DNA of 64,000 nucleotides, from positions 18,215,164 through 18,279,163 of the forward strand of contig NC_049987.1 in the NCBI RefSeq assembly GCF_000003815.2, given 5' to 3'. Origin of the DNA: Branchiostoma floridae (taxonomy: Eukaryota; Chordata; Leptocardii; Amphioxiformes; Branchiostomatidae). Of this stretch, positions 1 to 12,900 are shown one piece after another. The notes below the pieces were generated by a model that saw nothing but the letters and a program-made list of their open reading frames with translations, was not told the DNA's origin and did no database searches. Numbering within the stretch: the first letter of the stretch is position 1; each line of letters opens with the position of its first letter. A program made the position numbers and the translations under genes.

Positions 1-86
1 CAGTGTATATTAAGCAAAAAGTCCTGTCCTTCTGCGACAATACTTTCAAAACAACAGAATGATGAATAAAACATTGTCTTCCATAC

Positions 87-3000
87 CTCTCCCTTCAACC
101 TTGGTGCGATGCACTCCTGTAGGGCATCTGACACCATGGAATGTTCCACTTTTGCAGCGGGGGTGAGCATGTTGGGGTTCCCTGCTTTTCTGGAGCGTTC
201 ACCAATCTTCACATTGATACTGGGTGAAGGGCCTGTAAATTCAAACAGTAAAAAAACATATTTCAAAAATGTTTCTGCTATTCGACTTTGACTTTGTATG
301 GATCCACATTTAGCTTAATAATGTTATGAACAATTTGAAGAAGTTTTGATACAGTTATGTTGAATTTCATAGAATCATAGATAGTACCATAGTCTTGAGG
401 AGAAATCCAGTGCTCTTTAGAATTAAGGCTTAGCCTAGTTCACCTTTATCTGTGGGTAACTCTATATTCAGGTCTTAAAGGTATATAGAGACATCAAATC
501 AATGGATGGTGGTTTCAAATGTTAACTACAATATCAATAGAATTAGGTAACCCTAACATTTAGAATTTATAACAATGGATATAGGTTACCCCACACATAC
601 AGATAAAGGTGAACTAGCATTTTTGGAATTGCTTTTAACCAGAAGTGTGACTAGTTGTAGCCATGCTCTCATGCACTGCAATAGTATAGTTTGTTTCTTG
701 TAAGCAATCAGACATGCTTTTATCAACACCACCATTTCTTCCCACCACCACCTTGATACAAAGAAAGTGAAGCGTTTGTAGTGAAAAGTCTGATTGATGC
801 CATGCAGTGAACATATCCAGTCTTACTCATGCACTGTTATTGCAGTTTATTGTAAGCAATCAGACATGCTTTTATTAACAACACTATCTCTTCCCACCAC
901 CACCTTGGTATAAAGAATTTGAAGACTTAATGTTTAGAATGAAAGATCCAATTGTTTCCATGCAGTGAACATTTCCAGTCTTACTCATAGGATTGGTATC
1001 ACTGAGACCTGCGGACGGCTGGCGCTGGGGTGGGGTGGTAGCTATAGGGCCTGGAGAAATGTGGGACACTGGCTTTTTAACAAATGGATGTTCTTGTACC
1101 AAATCTTCATTATTCACTAGTACACAGGACTACATGGATGTACACAAATTGTAACAGTAGCAAAATTCTGCTTTAAGGGTTATTGTAAAATTTAATACTA
1201 TTTTGTTAGCTTTACTATTGACAAGCACTGCAACTACAATGTAACATTCAATCACACAACTGTTAGAGAAAAATACATGATTTCTTAGAATTTTAAGATA
1301 ATGTTTACTTAATTTATATATACTTATAAATTAAAATTAACTGAAATAGAAACATAATATAATAGATTCAGTCTGCAGCAACAACTAACAAAATAATATG
1401 AATAAAACATGATCATTCTTCCTGTGAACATATCATGTGGACATAATCTCAACAAAAAACAGGTAATGTACCAATTTTGTTTTGAAATTCATAGTTCTAA
1501 TTTAAAATGGTTTAAAGAATATGTCATACAAAACATGGCAGACAAAGAAACGCTATCGTGATGTCCTGCCCTAGGTGACTGCAATAGAAACTAAACTACA
1601 GTCTGTAAGAAAAAAAAAAGAAGAAAAAACACAGTCAATTTATAACATGCATGCACTGTGTGGTATTGGGTGAAACACAAGTTAGTACAAAATTTCCCTT
1701 AGGGAAAAAGAAACTAATAATAGTCTAACTGTTCATATTTTGATCTTCATCTTGTTTGTTAATTTTCCAAAATCACCTACATGTACTAGTCAAACAAAAC
1801 ACTGTTATGCAAACTTGTGTGAACCCTGTTAGATTGAACCAAGTTAGTACATCTTCCTACAACTGAAACCTACTGATGTCGTGAGAGGAGCTTGCAGGTG
1901 TCAGCATTGATGCCATCTGTTGGACAGTTTTGGCCATTTTCTGGAACGTCATCGTTTCACTCTCTTTTCGTGGGACTTTTTCTGGGACCTTGGTCTTTGC
2001 ACCTTGTTGTAGAAATAATAATGATATAGCAAAAAAGCAATATATTGCATACAATTGGGCATGTACAAGACAGTAATGTACATGACCGTATGATTAATGA
2101 AAATAAGATTTTAGTGTGTATCGATCTAGTATAAACAATTGCAAACAACATATTATTAACAATTTTGCAATTGCAAACAACCAGATGTAGCCTTAAGTTA
2201 TAACACTACAAAATACCTGTTCAAGTTGTATGATTTCTAATAAAATTGAACTTAAGTCTTAACAGTTATGCATGATTAATTCCTCAGTGAAGCTTAACTT
2301 TAAAGCAAGTTGTCCAAAATGATTCTGATAACTAAAACAAAAGCTGCAACACCATGAAGAGAAATAAAAAAAGAACTTTGGTTATCAAACAATGGATAGT
2401 GAGTGAGTGGTGAAAGTAATACTCTAATCATCAAAACATTTAGTACACTGTAACTCAGCTTGTCAACTGTTGAAAGAAGTTTAATTATCAGGTAACCCCT
2501 AAAAAACAAAACAGATTTTAGTACTTTGTCATCATTGTCTGTGATAGGGGTGGGTACTGGTACAAAAAAATTCAGATTCTTCTGGACCTAATTTGTCTAT
2601 GAAAAGTTGTAAATGTTGGGTAATGCACAAAGCAATGGTCCATTTTGCTACATAGGAATCTTTTTGATTGCATATCTGACTTCAATTGGAATTTAACATC
2701 ATATCTTCATGTAAACAATGCTAAGTTTGACTGTAGAAACTTGTAGAAATGACTATATTCACTTTCTCTTTTTATTTTCTTTGACTGGTAAAACGTGTGA
2801 ACGCCTACAGTCCATTCAATTTGGCTAATCAGTCCAAGATGAGGTCCACTGTTTTTTCCCAGTGCAACAGGAAAAATGTTTTGTAGTGTACCGGTACCCA
2901 CCCTTACTCTGTGAGACCGTTAACCTACTGATATCACAGGAGTGCCGTTTTACAGCTGCTCTAGCATGTTGAACTGTTCCTGCAATTGTCTTAAAGGTGT

Positions 3001-3945
3001 ATCCTAAAGCATTGCTGCAACTCATAGATCTGGATGTGATTGTCTTTGATGCAGGTGCTGCAGATAAAGATGCAGTAACTGTTGAACAATGTCATGTAGA
3101 TGTAGCTGTAATGTTTTTATGATGATCTTGAATGTTACAAGCTCGCGATCAATCTTGTCCTTTTAATGTTTTGTCAAATGTTTTTGTTTCAACACTTAAT
3201 GATTAATATAATGCATGTAATACGCATTACACACACAGATCTGGTGTGGTAATGTCCACACATGTGTCTGACTCAACATTTGCCAATGAAAAGCATAAAG
3301 AAAAGATAAATTAGATACATTGTACATAATCACAAAAATCATTTAGATCCAACTGCAATGATATCTTGAGTTATGTTGTTCACACAAACAATGTCGTACA
3401 TACATGTAATTATGCACACATACACAGATTGAAGCACAATATTTTATGCAAACAAACCCCAAAACAAAATGACCCTTCATGACAAATTACACAAATTTCA
3501 TTCTTAGAGGCGGATGTTATCACATGATTTCATATCATATCAAATAAATGATAATCAAAATAATAAGTAAAAGGTGATTTTTCTTATATCATATAAGAAA
3601 AATCAATGTCATTTTACCTACAAGTGTCAGAGTGTACATAGTCTGTAAATGTAATACTATGATTATTCCTTTATTTCGATTCCATTAATCCATTATCATG
3701 GCTATATATCATAGTTACAGGACTGGCATAGGTTCAAATTGTTGACAGAATAGTTCTTACTTGTCTGGCTGAAGCCGGCCTGGGATCCGATAGCCAATGA
3801 GATGACACTGTTGGAGCGCGAGACCTGAGACATGGTCTCCATGGCCGCCTGTTTCTCCTCTTTAATAATCTTCTTTTTCTTGTAGGCGTGGCTGATGACA
3901 CCGGTCAGGGCAGCCAGACTGAAGTGGTGATGGTGTTCTTTTGGC
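87..3945 (-). CDS. Dynein exons 48-52: end of AAA1 interrupted by low-complexity exons
   Basis: Exon 48 (3945-3761) has HHHHFSLAALTGVISHA, replacing the usual HYDFGLRNILSVLRTLG, then Lys- and Ser-rich sequence. Exons 49 (3057-2929) and 50 (2002-1874) are both 129 nt, phase 1 to phase 1, and share TF..[IM]A.TVQ and a terminal DI. Exon 51 (1050-985; an alternative acceptor gives 1068) is Pro-rich. Exon 52 (232-87) returns to MVSDALQECIAPRLK, resembling the ALRDVNLPKF block that ends AAA1, and its donor is at the window edge. About 150 residues are thus inserted in the AAA1 small subdomain. Exons 49-51 are less secure than the rest. Confidence 0.68.
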
Positions 3946-6900
3946 CTGAAAATAAATTATTATATAGTGATATAATGGTCAAACTTGCTTTGAGCCTTTA
4001 GAAGAACTTCATTACACTACACTGAAGGCTAGAAGCCTGAATGAGTTGTGGTATACACATGACAAGTATTTGTAATTAGATACATTGTTTGAATCAGAAC
4101 ATTAAAGATTTGACCATCAAAATACACACAGAATTTAAAATCTTCTCATAATCTAAAATCAAGTTCAAACAATAAACTTGGAACATCTATAATACCTTAA
4201 AAACCTTATTGCCGTGCATCGAATTTTCTAAAAAATGACTCAGAAATAAGAACTTAAGACACAGATAGAAAAGGCTGACTCCATACTGCAAAGCTATAAA
4301 AAAATTGTTTTTTAATAGAAACATGAGAACTTATGTAATAGTTACAGTCTCATAATTCTAAAATTGGCATAAATATGATATTCATTTTCAAGCCCTTACT
4401 TGAATGTAAATAAATATAAAATGTATCTGTATTTTACTAACAAGTACTGATACCAATTCTATAGCTTTAAGTAGCAAATTTTAAACATAAAATTGCAATT
4501 CTCTTCTATTTAGTTAAAATAAATGATCTATTCATTAATTTTTAATGAAAAGGTATGAAAAACTTACAGCTGGTCTCTGCACAGATCAGCCATCAGTTTC
4601 AGCCTGTCAGCTAGGACCTTGGGAGACTTGAAGCCCAGCCCCGCAACTTTCCCGCGGAGGATCAGCCCCAGGTCGGGCAGCACCAGGGACACGTTACGGT
4701 ACAGGGCACGGATCTCCTGTGGCAGCTCAAACCCTCGCGACATGTCCTTGTTGATGGTGATGAAGGTCCCTACGTATGGGTCAACTGGTACCTATGGAGG
4801 GGGGGGCAAAGAGGAATGAAGTGTTGTCATATAAGTCATGCATTTTGTACTTCAGCGTAAATACAAGTCATATGTATATTCACATTATTCGTAATCGTGG
4901 AAATTCTATGATTAAGAATAATGTGAAACATTGTAGGACCTAGGAGGTTATATTGTCTATATAACCTCCTTGGTAGTACAAATACAAAATTTACATGTAC
5001 TATATACTTGTCAATGAATGTATAATTGCATAATCTCATTCACTTAGTACAACTATACATTTAAGAATGTTGGCAGTGGTTTTATTTTTGTGGTTTAATG
5101 GTTAACAGTTATACAGTTTATCATAATTATGGAGTACATAAATTGTCATACAATTGATGAAATTGTAAGAAAATAAAGCGAGTATATTAATTAAAAGTAA
5201 ATATGAAGGCTATGAAACTCTGAACTAATAGAATGGCTGCTTTGGCAAACACATATAGTCGACAAGCACAATGTAATCAGAAGCTAACATGACCAGAATC
5301 TGGGAACTAATAGCTTTCCTTTTTGAAGCAGTGTAAGTCAAGGGTTTACATGTAAAGTCTGAGTTACATAATCTTAAACTATGATATTTTGCAGATGTCT
5401 CAAAGGCCGTACCTCCTGTCCATCAGCCAGGTGACAGGTGTGTTTCCTGGCCCTCAGTGCAGTGTAGATGCTCTGGGCATGCTCCAACAGGACCCCCACA
5501 CAGGAGCGGTTCAAGTTGTGGAAGTTATCAAACAGGCCCCAACTGCCATCCTGAAAAATATGGAAAATAATATTCATCTTTTACAGTTCTAATCTTGGAT
5601 GTGTTATATAATTACCAAATGCTGTGGAACTTCAACTTATTGATCAACTCTGAGTCAACGATAAATGACAAGTAGAAATTTCTAACAGTACATGATTGTG
5701 TGATATTGTAGCTGTTTTTAATATCTTTCCATTTCTAAACTTTGTTTCTTCAAATATCAAAAATTCATAGTGCATTATTGACATAATACATCATGCCAAA
5801 GCGTGGGTAATAACAAAAAATAGACAATCATAATTTTCATTCAACTCAAGTGACACTGTATCCTTTCACATGGCCCACAAATATGGAACAAACTTTAAGA
5901 GAGATTTTTTCTATAAACCTGACTTACAGCTGCGAGTCCCTGGATGATCTTGCCCAGTGCTGCTGTGTCCATCTGTGGGAGACAGGCAAACACTGCCATG
6001 TACCTGCCAAGGAGGTACGCCAAACCCTGAAAAACCAAGTGTATACGGGTTTTAAGATATTACTAAGAATTATGATATCGCCATGGGCTTATAATACTAC
6101 TAAATGTTATCAATTTGCATGAAAGTAAATAATGATATGTTCACCATTTCACATAAAAAAATTATCATAAAATAAATACATATTCCAAAGTCTTACACAA
6201 ACACACACACACACACACAGTCACTTGGTTACAAAGTTACACAATGATTTACCTTGACTGTCTCAGTCTTGCCAACTCCAGTTCCACCAACCACAGCGCT
6301 GCCTTTCAACTGGGTCAGGGCCTAACACGAACATTAAAATTAAAAGTCAACACTATTGTACATTTGACCTGCACATCTTTATACATTGTAGCTATCGTTA
6401 ATGTTCCATGGCTTCTAAGTATAGATCTGAATGTTTAGCAGGGGGTAGGAGGTAATGACGTTGGTGCTGAAAATTGCCATCAAACAGGGACCCAACCACT
6501 TCGGAAACAATGGTAAGGGCATGGTGGCTCTACTGTTTGACTGATTTTATAATACGATTATTCAGACAAAAGCTTAACGCTAGTTCACCTTTATCCGTTG
6601 GGTAACCTATATCCGTTGCTTTTAAAAACAGGGTATTTGGGGATATCACGTTGATGGACGTTGGAATAAAATTGCAATATTTTCTGTACATTGCAGTTTA
6701 AAACTAACGCTAGTTCACCTTTATCCGAGGGTGACCTTTATCCGTTGTTTATAAAAAAGGGTATTTAGGGATATAAAGTCGACGGACAGTGGTTTGAAAT
6801 CTAAGTATTTTGAAAAAATTTCAAATTTAAAAGCCACATTCAGCAGACTTGATATTCCTAAATGTTCTGTTTTTAAAGACAACGGATAAAGGTCACCCCG

Positions 6901-9900
6901 CTAATAAAGGAGAACTAGCGTTACCACCCGTCGACTTTATGTGCCTAAATACCCTATTTTGTAAAACAACGGACATAGGTTACCCCGCATATAAAGGTGA
7001 ACTAGCGTTAGATGAAATAATGAAAATTTTCAAGTGTGAGTTTTTTTTCAAACTTACCTGTGACATTGTAAGAAAACACCTCTCAGTCAGAGCAGTCATG
7101 GCCAGGGGCAGGCGTCCGCCCAGAAACTCACACCCGTACTCGTAACGGCCATCCAGGATACACAACTGGTGATTTCCTGAACCTTCTGTATATGTGGAGA
7201 ACATAAATAACAGTTCACATTTACATGACATTGGTGTAGCATAACTGCAGGGTGTTTGGCTAAAGGCCCAGTGGTCCTGGTTGAGTTTCTCACTTCACAG
7301 TAAAAATTGAGTAGTACTAAATGTACTACCTACATGTTGTTGGCTTCAGTCAATGACATTCCTTGGAGGTCCCATGTTTGAGGAGGGCCACACATTGATC
7401 ATGTTAAAGAACCCAACACACTTATCAAAAAGGGTAGAGGTCCTTCCCGGTGTGAGTGGATCAATTAAATCTGTCTAGATATACAGCTTTTGCTGTTCAG
7501 TAAAAGAAAGCTAACCGGACATAATGATACAATGAAACACAGTCAGAAAGAAAAGCACACAGTCCAAGCACTAAGTATAAATTTCAATATAAGTAAGGCA
7601 AGACCATGTTACTATTTTATGTGGATGCATAGTTAAAGAATCTAACACAATAAAATTAATTCAAGTGTTGGCCATAACAACAACAAAAATTAATAAAATT
7701 GATAATTGTAAATGCTACCTCCTGATTCGTGCATGTAGAAGCGGATGTTCCTCCTCCACTCAAAGTCAGTCACATCCCTCAGTTTCCTGTTTCCCAGACC
7801 ATCCAGGGTGTCTCTCAGGTAGAGGGAGTACTGTCAGATAAAGACACCATCATAACTTATGTGTACATCTCATTCAACATTCTTTCCATGACTTACGATG
7901 TACAATCAAGAAAAGTGAATGGTACATTGTGTGTGCATGATTTGGGAGGGTAAGTTAACCAAACATGCACATTGGAGGAGGGAAATATGTAGCATTTGCC
8001 TTCAAACATTTAGCATTACCATACTGTAGTGCTAATGAACAGCTGTATTATTACAGTTATCATCCATGTATGTTGCAGTCTAAGTTTCTGTATGGGGAGA
8101 AAATGCTCAATCAAGCCCTACACAATTAATATAGCAGGGAGAATTATTATGTAGCATTTGTCTTCAAATAATGAGCATAATAATATAGTTACCATTGGAC
8201 AGAAGTATTTTTGAAAAGCTGTTATACTTACAGTAATCATATTTTGCAGCCTGAGTGTCTTCAACGTTTAACGTTTCTCTTCAAATATTGACCATCTACT
8301 ATACAGAACAATTTCAATGTATACTTACAGTGATCATATTTTGCAGCCTGAGTTTGTGGATAGGAAGGAATGGTTCATCCAGTCCTTTCCACGCTCCCCT
8401 GGTCAGACAGGTAGGCAGCCGATTGATGACCGTGCTGAACTTCTTGCTCGCGTTTGGGATGGCTTTACGCTCGTACTTCAGTTCTGAAACGGCCAGCTCG
8501 CACTCCTTTGTCCAGTAGTAGAGGAGACCCAGGCGAGCTACTTGGGAGGGGTACTGTAAAAAATAACATGTAATGTTAAACAAGTTAGAAGTGACTTTCA
8601 ATACAGGCTCTTTGTCAAAGGTAGTCCCATAGCCTTTTTGAAGCTGTAACACCCTTAGACTACTCCTACTACTTATGCCACAAATCCATATATCAATTCC
8701 TTTACAGAATGCAGATAGCTTATGCAACCTGGAATAAGTAGGATGCATTCGAGCCCCTAGCAGTTTGTCCTAGCACTACAACTGTTACAGCTCGACTCGA
8801 GTGTGTTTTTGTTAAAAACTTTGAAGCCATGATAACCCAAGAAATGTTTAACAGGAATTTTGTCTTGTGATTTTTTATTAAAAAGCTTAATATGGAACAT
8901 CAAAAATGTTCAAAACAGTGTCAAAAACTTTAAAATGCTAACTTGTTCAAGGACCACACAAAAAAGTTCAAAAAATCATGTTGACAACTAAAAAAAAGTT
9001 TCCAACCTTGAAAGCCCACTCCTCCATGGCCACTCCCATCCCGATGTCCCGTACGATCCGTGTGATGCTCTTGGCGATGGTTCTGTGGATGGACTGCTGG
9101 AGGCTCTGGAGCCACATCTCCACTCCATCTGTCAGACTCACCTGAAGATACCACAAAATTCTTATCAGTTACAATGTTCTTGGTAACTTAATAGGATGGC
9201 AAGTGATCTAAACAGCCACGCCACCTGCTGTGCATCACTAGAATTGCAGGCAAAACCTCTTTCTTTCCCAAATATGCCATGGCACACAACAGAGTATGTT
9301 GTTTAGTAACAGCACGATTTTCTTCAGTATTTCAGGGGAGTTTGAAAGTGTTATCAAGAATGGAGTTTTCTCAAATTTCCAATATAGGTGGAAGAAATGA
9401 GGAAAGAAAGCAAGTGATCTTGATACAGTTAAGGTCACTGAAGAGCTATTCTTCCACTGGTCATGACAGAGAAGGCAGATGATATTATATACAATATTAA
9501 CAGAATTCATTATACTGGGAAATTCCCCTTGCCCTTTTTGATTTAAGGCTCTGGCCTGAAATCAAGTAAGTAAGCTTAACATTGGCATTCTCTTATCCAT
9601 TCTCTTATCTACAAGAAATGATTTTCACATATTTTGTTCTATGTAGCATAGAAGATGTCTCTGTCCTTGGTGCTGATTTACGGCTTTAACAACACCAGGT
9701 AGAACATACAACATGGTATGCAGAGTCTCATTTTCCTACCTCTTCATCCAGTTCTAACAGTTCCCCCTCAGGAGACAAGGCTGTAGCAGCCTGCCACAGT
9801 TCACTGGACTCATCCACGTTACTCTCTGATAGGTGGATACTGCCTGAGCGTTCCTGCACACAAAAAACGTATAAAAAATGTGACCAAACTGAACTGCATT

Positions 9901-12900
9901 TTCTACCACACTATTCTATTGGCTAAAGGAGAGGTACAAAATGCAAGATCAGCTTCTCAACAACTTTTTATTTCCAAAGCAGCAACTTTTTGGCCACCTG
10001 TTTGAGGCATTTTTTTTTCATTTTTACTAAATTCCTAGAGACATCTGTTTGCCACAACAATGTACCTTTCAATGCCCAACAAACTGAAAATACAGTTCAA
10101 TGCAGTAATATGGTCAAAGTTTACAAATTAACAAGTTCTTATTTGAGAATCATAACAGTTATGATTCTCAAATAAGGACTTGTTAATTTGTATGTAGCTG
10201 AATGTACCGTACTAGATATCAATTTCCATATAACGCTAGACTAAGTTCACCTTTATCCGCGGGGTGACTTTTATCCGTTGTTTAAAAAACTGGGAATTTA
10301 GGGATGTCAATGCGTTGGACGGTGGTTTTAAATAGGTTGTAACTTTGAAACCACTGTCCATCCGCTTGATATCCCTAAACATCCCCTGGTTTTAAAACAA
10401 TGGATATAGGTTACCCCACGGATAAAGGTGAAGTAGCATTACATTGTAACAGTTACTAAATTATATTCTATACAAATGTTTATTATGGCAAATGTAATCA
10501 GAAGCTATCAAAGTCTTTGCAGTGTCTCTTTAAGCTTGAAAACAAAGACCTACCGATTTTTTAAAGGCTTCAGAAGACATAGGTCCAGGGAACCTCTCCA
10601 CGGGGGGTAGGTTGATGGATGCCCGTGGGGTGGTGGCCCCTCCCCGTGGGACTGGGGCAGCCCCAGGGCGTCTGTAGTCCACAAAGGAGGGAATGGGAGT
10701 CTTCTCTCCGACAGAACTCAGGGTGTCTTCTGTCTTCTCCAGTTTTACATCACTCACGTCACTGAAGATGGACCTGGAATGGGAGTAACAGAACCAGTTT
10801 ATTTTCAGCCAATGGCTGGTTGTCAAGCAAGGTCATGTGACCTTAATCACTGGTCATTTAAACCTGAAGGCAGCTATATACCTTTTTGGTGTTAGAATAA
10901 ATCTTAGCTACACAAAAATTTATTATTTCATTGAATTTCCTAATCATGTGAAGATTTTTTGTACACAAGATTGAATTTCATTGGGATCTGGATGATCTTA
11001 AAAGAAAGCAATTTGAAAGTACTGTGTTGAATGTGTATTATATTATTATATTAGATTGACCCAAAATTTATATAAATTTGATTTCCATACTTATGTCTAG
11101 TAGAGTTCCAACACAAAGTAACAGACAAAATTAAAATTGAATCTCATAATTTGATGAATAAACAAAAATACTGCTTATAAGTTATTGATAATTCAGTAAT
11201 CATACTCATCACAAATTATCATACGTGGGATATTTTCGTTTGCTTAGATAACTTAAGCTGGATATACACATGTAGGATGAGGGCTAAAAATATCCAATAC
11301 TTTTAACTCTATTTTGTCCTTGAAACTTTAACCTTGTCCTTGAAACTCTTTCTACTAAGAATGCATCCCCACCAATTTGTTCTGTTAGAAGGAAAACTTG
11401 GTAGTGAGAGAGACTCGTAATGTGATCACACTTACTTGAGATGAGGCCTGACAGACTCCAGGTCGTACGGACGGCTCAGCATGGACAGCAGTACGGGGTC
11501 GGACAGGAAGAAGAACCGTGGGAACGCCTTCCTCTTGTTGTCCAGGTAAGACGTGAGAGACTTGAAACACACTTCGAGATCCTCCCGGAAGTGGCGGAGA
11601 ACCACGCCTTTCGGGATCTCACCTCCGTAACAACACTGCAATTAGATGGGAGAAAATAAAAAGATTCAGTAAAATTTAGTCAGATTTTTTTCAAGATTAA
11701 CAGTTGCTTTTACATTTATCTAAGTAATACTCTCTTTCTACTGTTTTCAGTTCAGTCACTGAGCAATTTTTCCCATATCTTTCAAGTAGGATCTTTAAGT
11801 TATTTTCTATAAACATCCTATATATCCAGCATTACCCTAAAACTTAGTAGTATGCCTACATTTGTATGGCATTCTCTACCTATAGTATGGTTACATGAAT
11901 TAAAGGTAATTCACGGATCAAATTTCCAACAATTTACATCAGGGCACTCCAGCCATCACTGAATAAAAACAATGAGTATTATAAACTTCCTGGCACTTTT
12001 GACCAATTGCTGACATCACGTATCCTCAAGATCAAGTATTAATAATATCATTTACAACTCTCTTGAGCTTACGTTCTAAAGTGATTGGTCATCAGTAATG
12101 ATCATATGAAGATGGCGACAGTGGTCACTGGAAATTTGATCCTTGTATACCTTTGTGTTGGAAGAAAGTTTAGCATTGTACTATTATATAATTTTGATCA
12201 TAATGATTATTGCTACCAACAAAGATGAGCTGCCATGATAATTCCTGACCTGTAGCACATTCCTGGTGTCGTAGGTTTTCCTCATGAGTTTGATCCAGCT
12301 CTTGTCAATGCGGATGAACCTCTTGGCCTCCTGGGGAAGCTCCTTAGCTGTGGAACTGTTACTGAACACGGCTTCTAGATACTGCCACAGGTCCTGCACT
12401 TCTAACCATGTCTCTAAGACCTCACTTACACCCTGGGGAAGGAGGGAAGAAATTAGTGAGTGAACAGAAGAAAGAAAATAAGTTGTGGTACTGGCACTGT
12501 ACTGTGGTGCTTACGAATACTGTAAAAGGTAATCAGAAGAATGAAAAAGGATAAGTCACAGTAGATTACTGTACTTTGACTTTATTTCAATTGCACAGGC
12601 ACAATACAATGTGGACAAATTAAACACAGCTTAACCCTATCTAGACCGGGCTTTTTTGGTATACCTGGGACCGGGGGGGGCTCTTTTGACCCCCCCCCCC
12701 CCTTCGTAATTTCAAAACGGCTTGGGTTACGATCACCAAATTTGGAGGGGATGATGTAGTTACTGTAGTAAATTTTTATATTTTCTGTAATTTTGGTATC
12801 GTAATGACGTAATATGACGTAATTATGACGTCATAATGTCATATTTTGGGCTAAAATCGTCTAAAGATGAAATTTCAGGTATACTTACAAAATGTACAGG

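Noticed and set aside
6199-6222. CA-rich tract next to exon 44 as a functional splicing enhancer
   Set aside because: Short and common in this genome; no evidence beyond position.
8314-8748. 144-codon continuous open frame around exon 41
   Set aside because: The part above 8553 follows a clear TTTTACAG acceptor and is intron; only 8329-8553 is coding.
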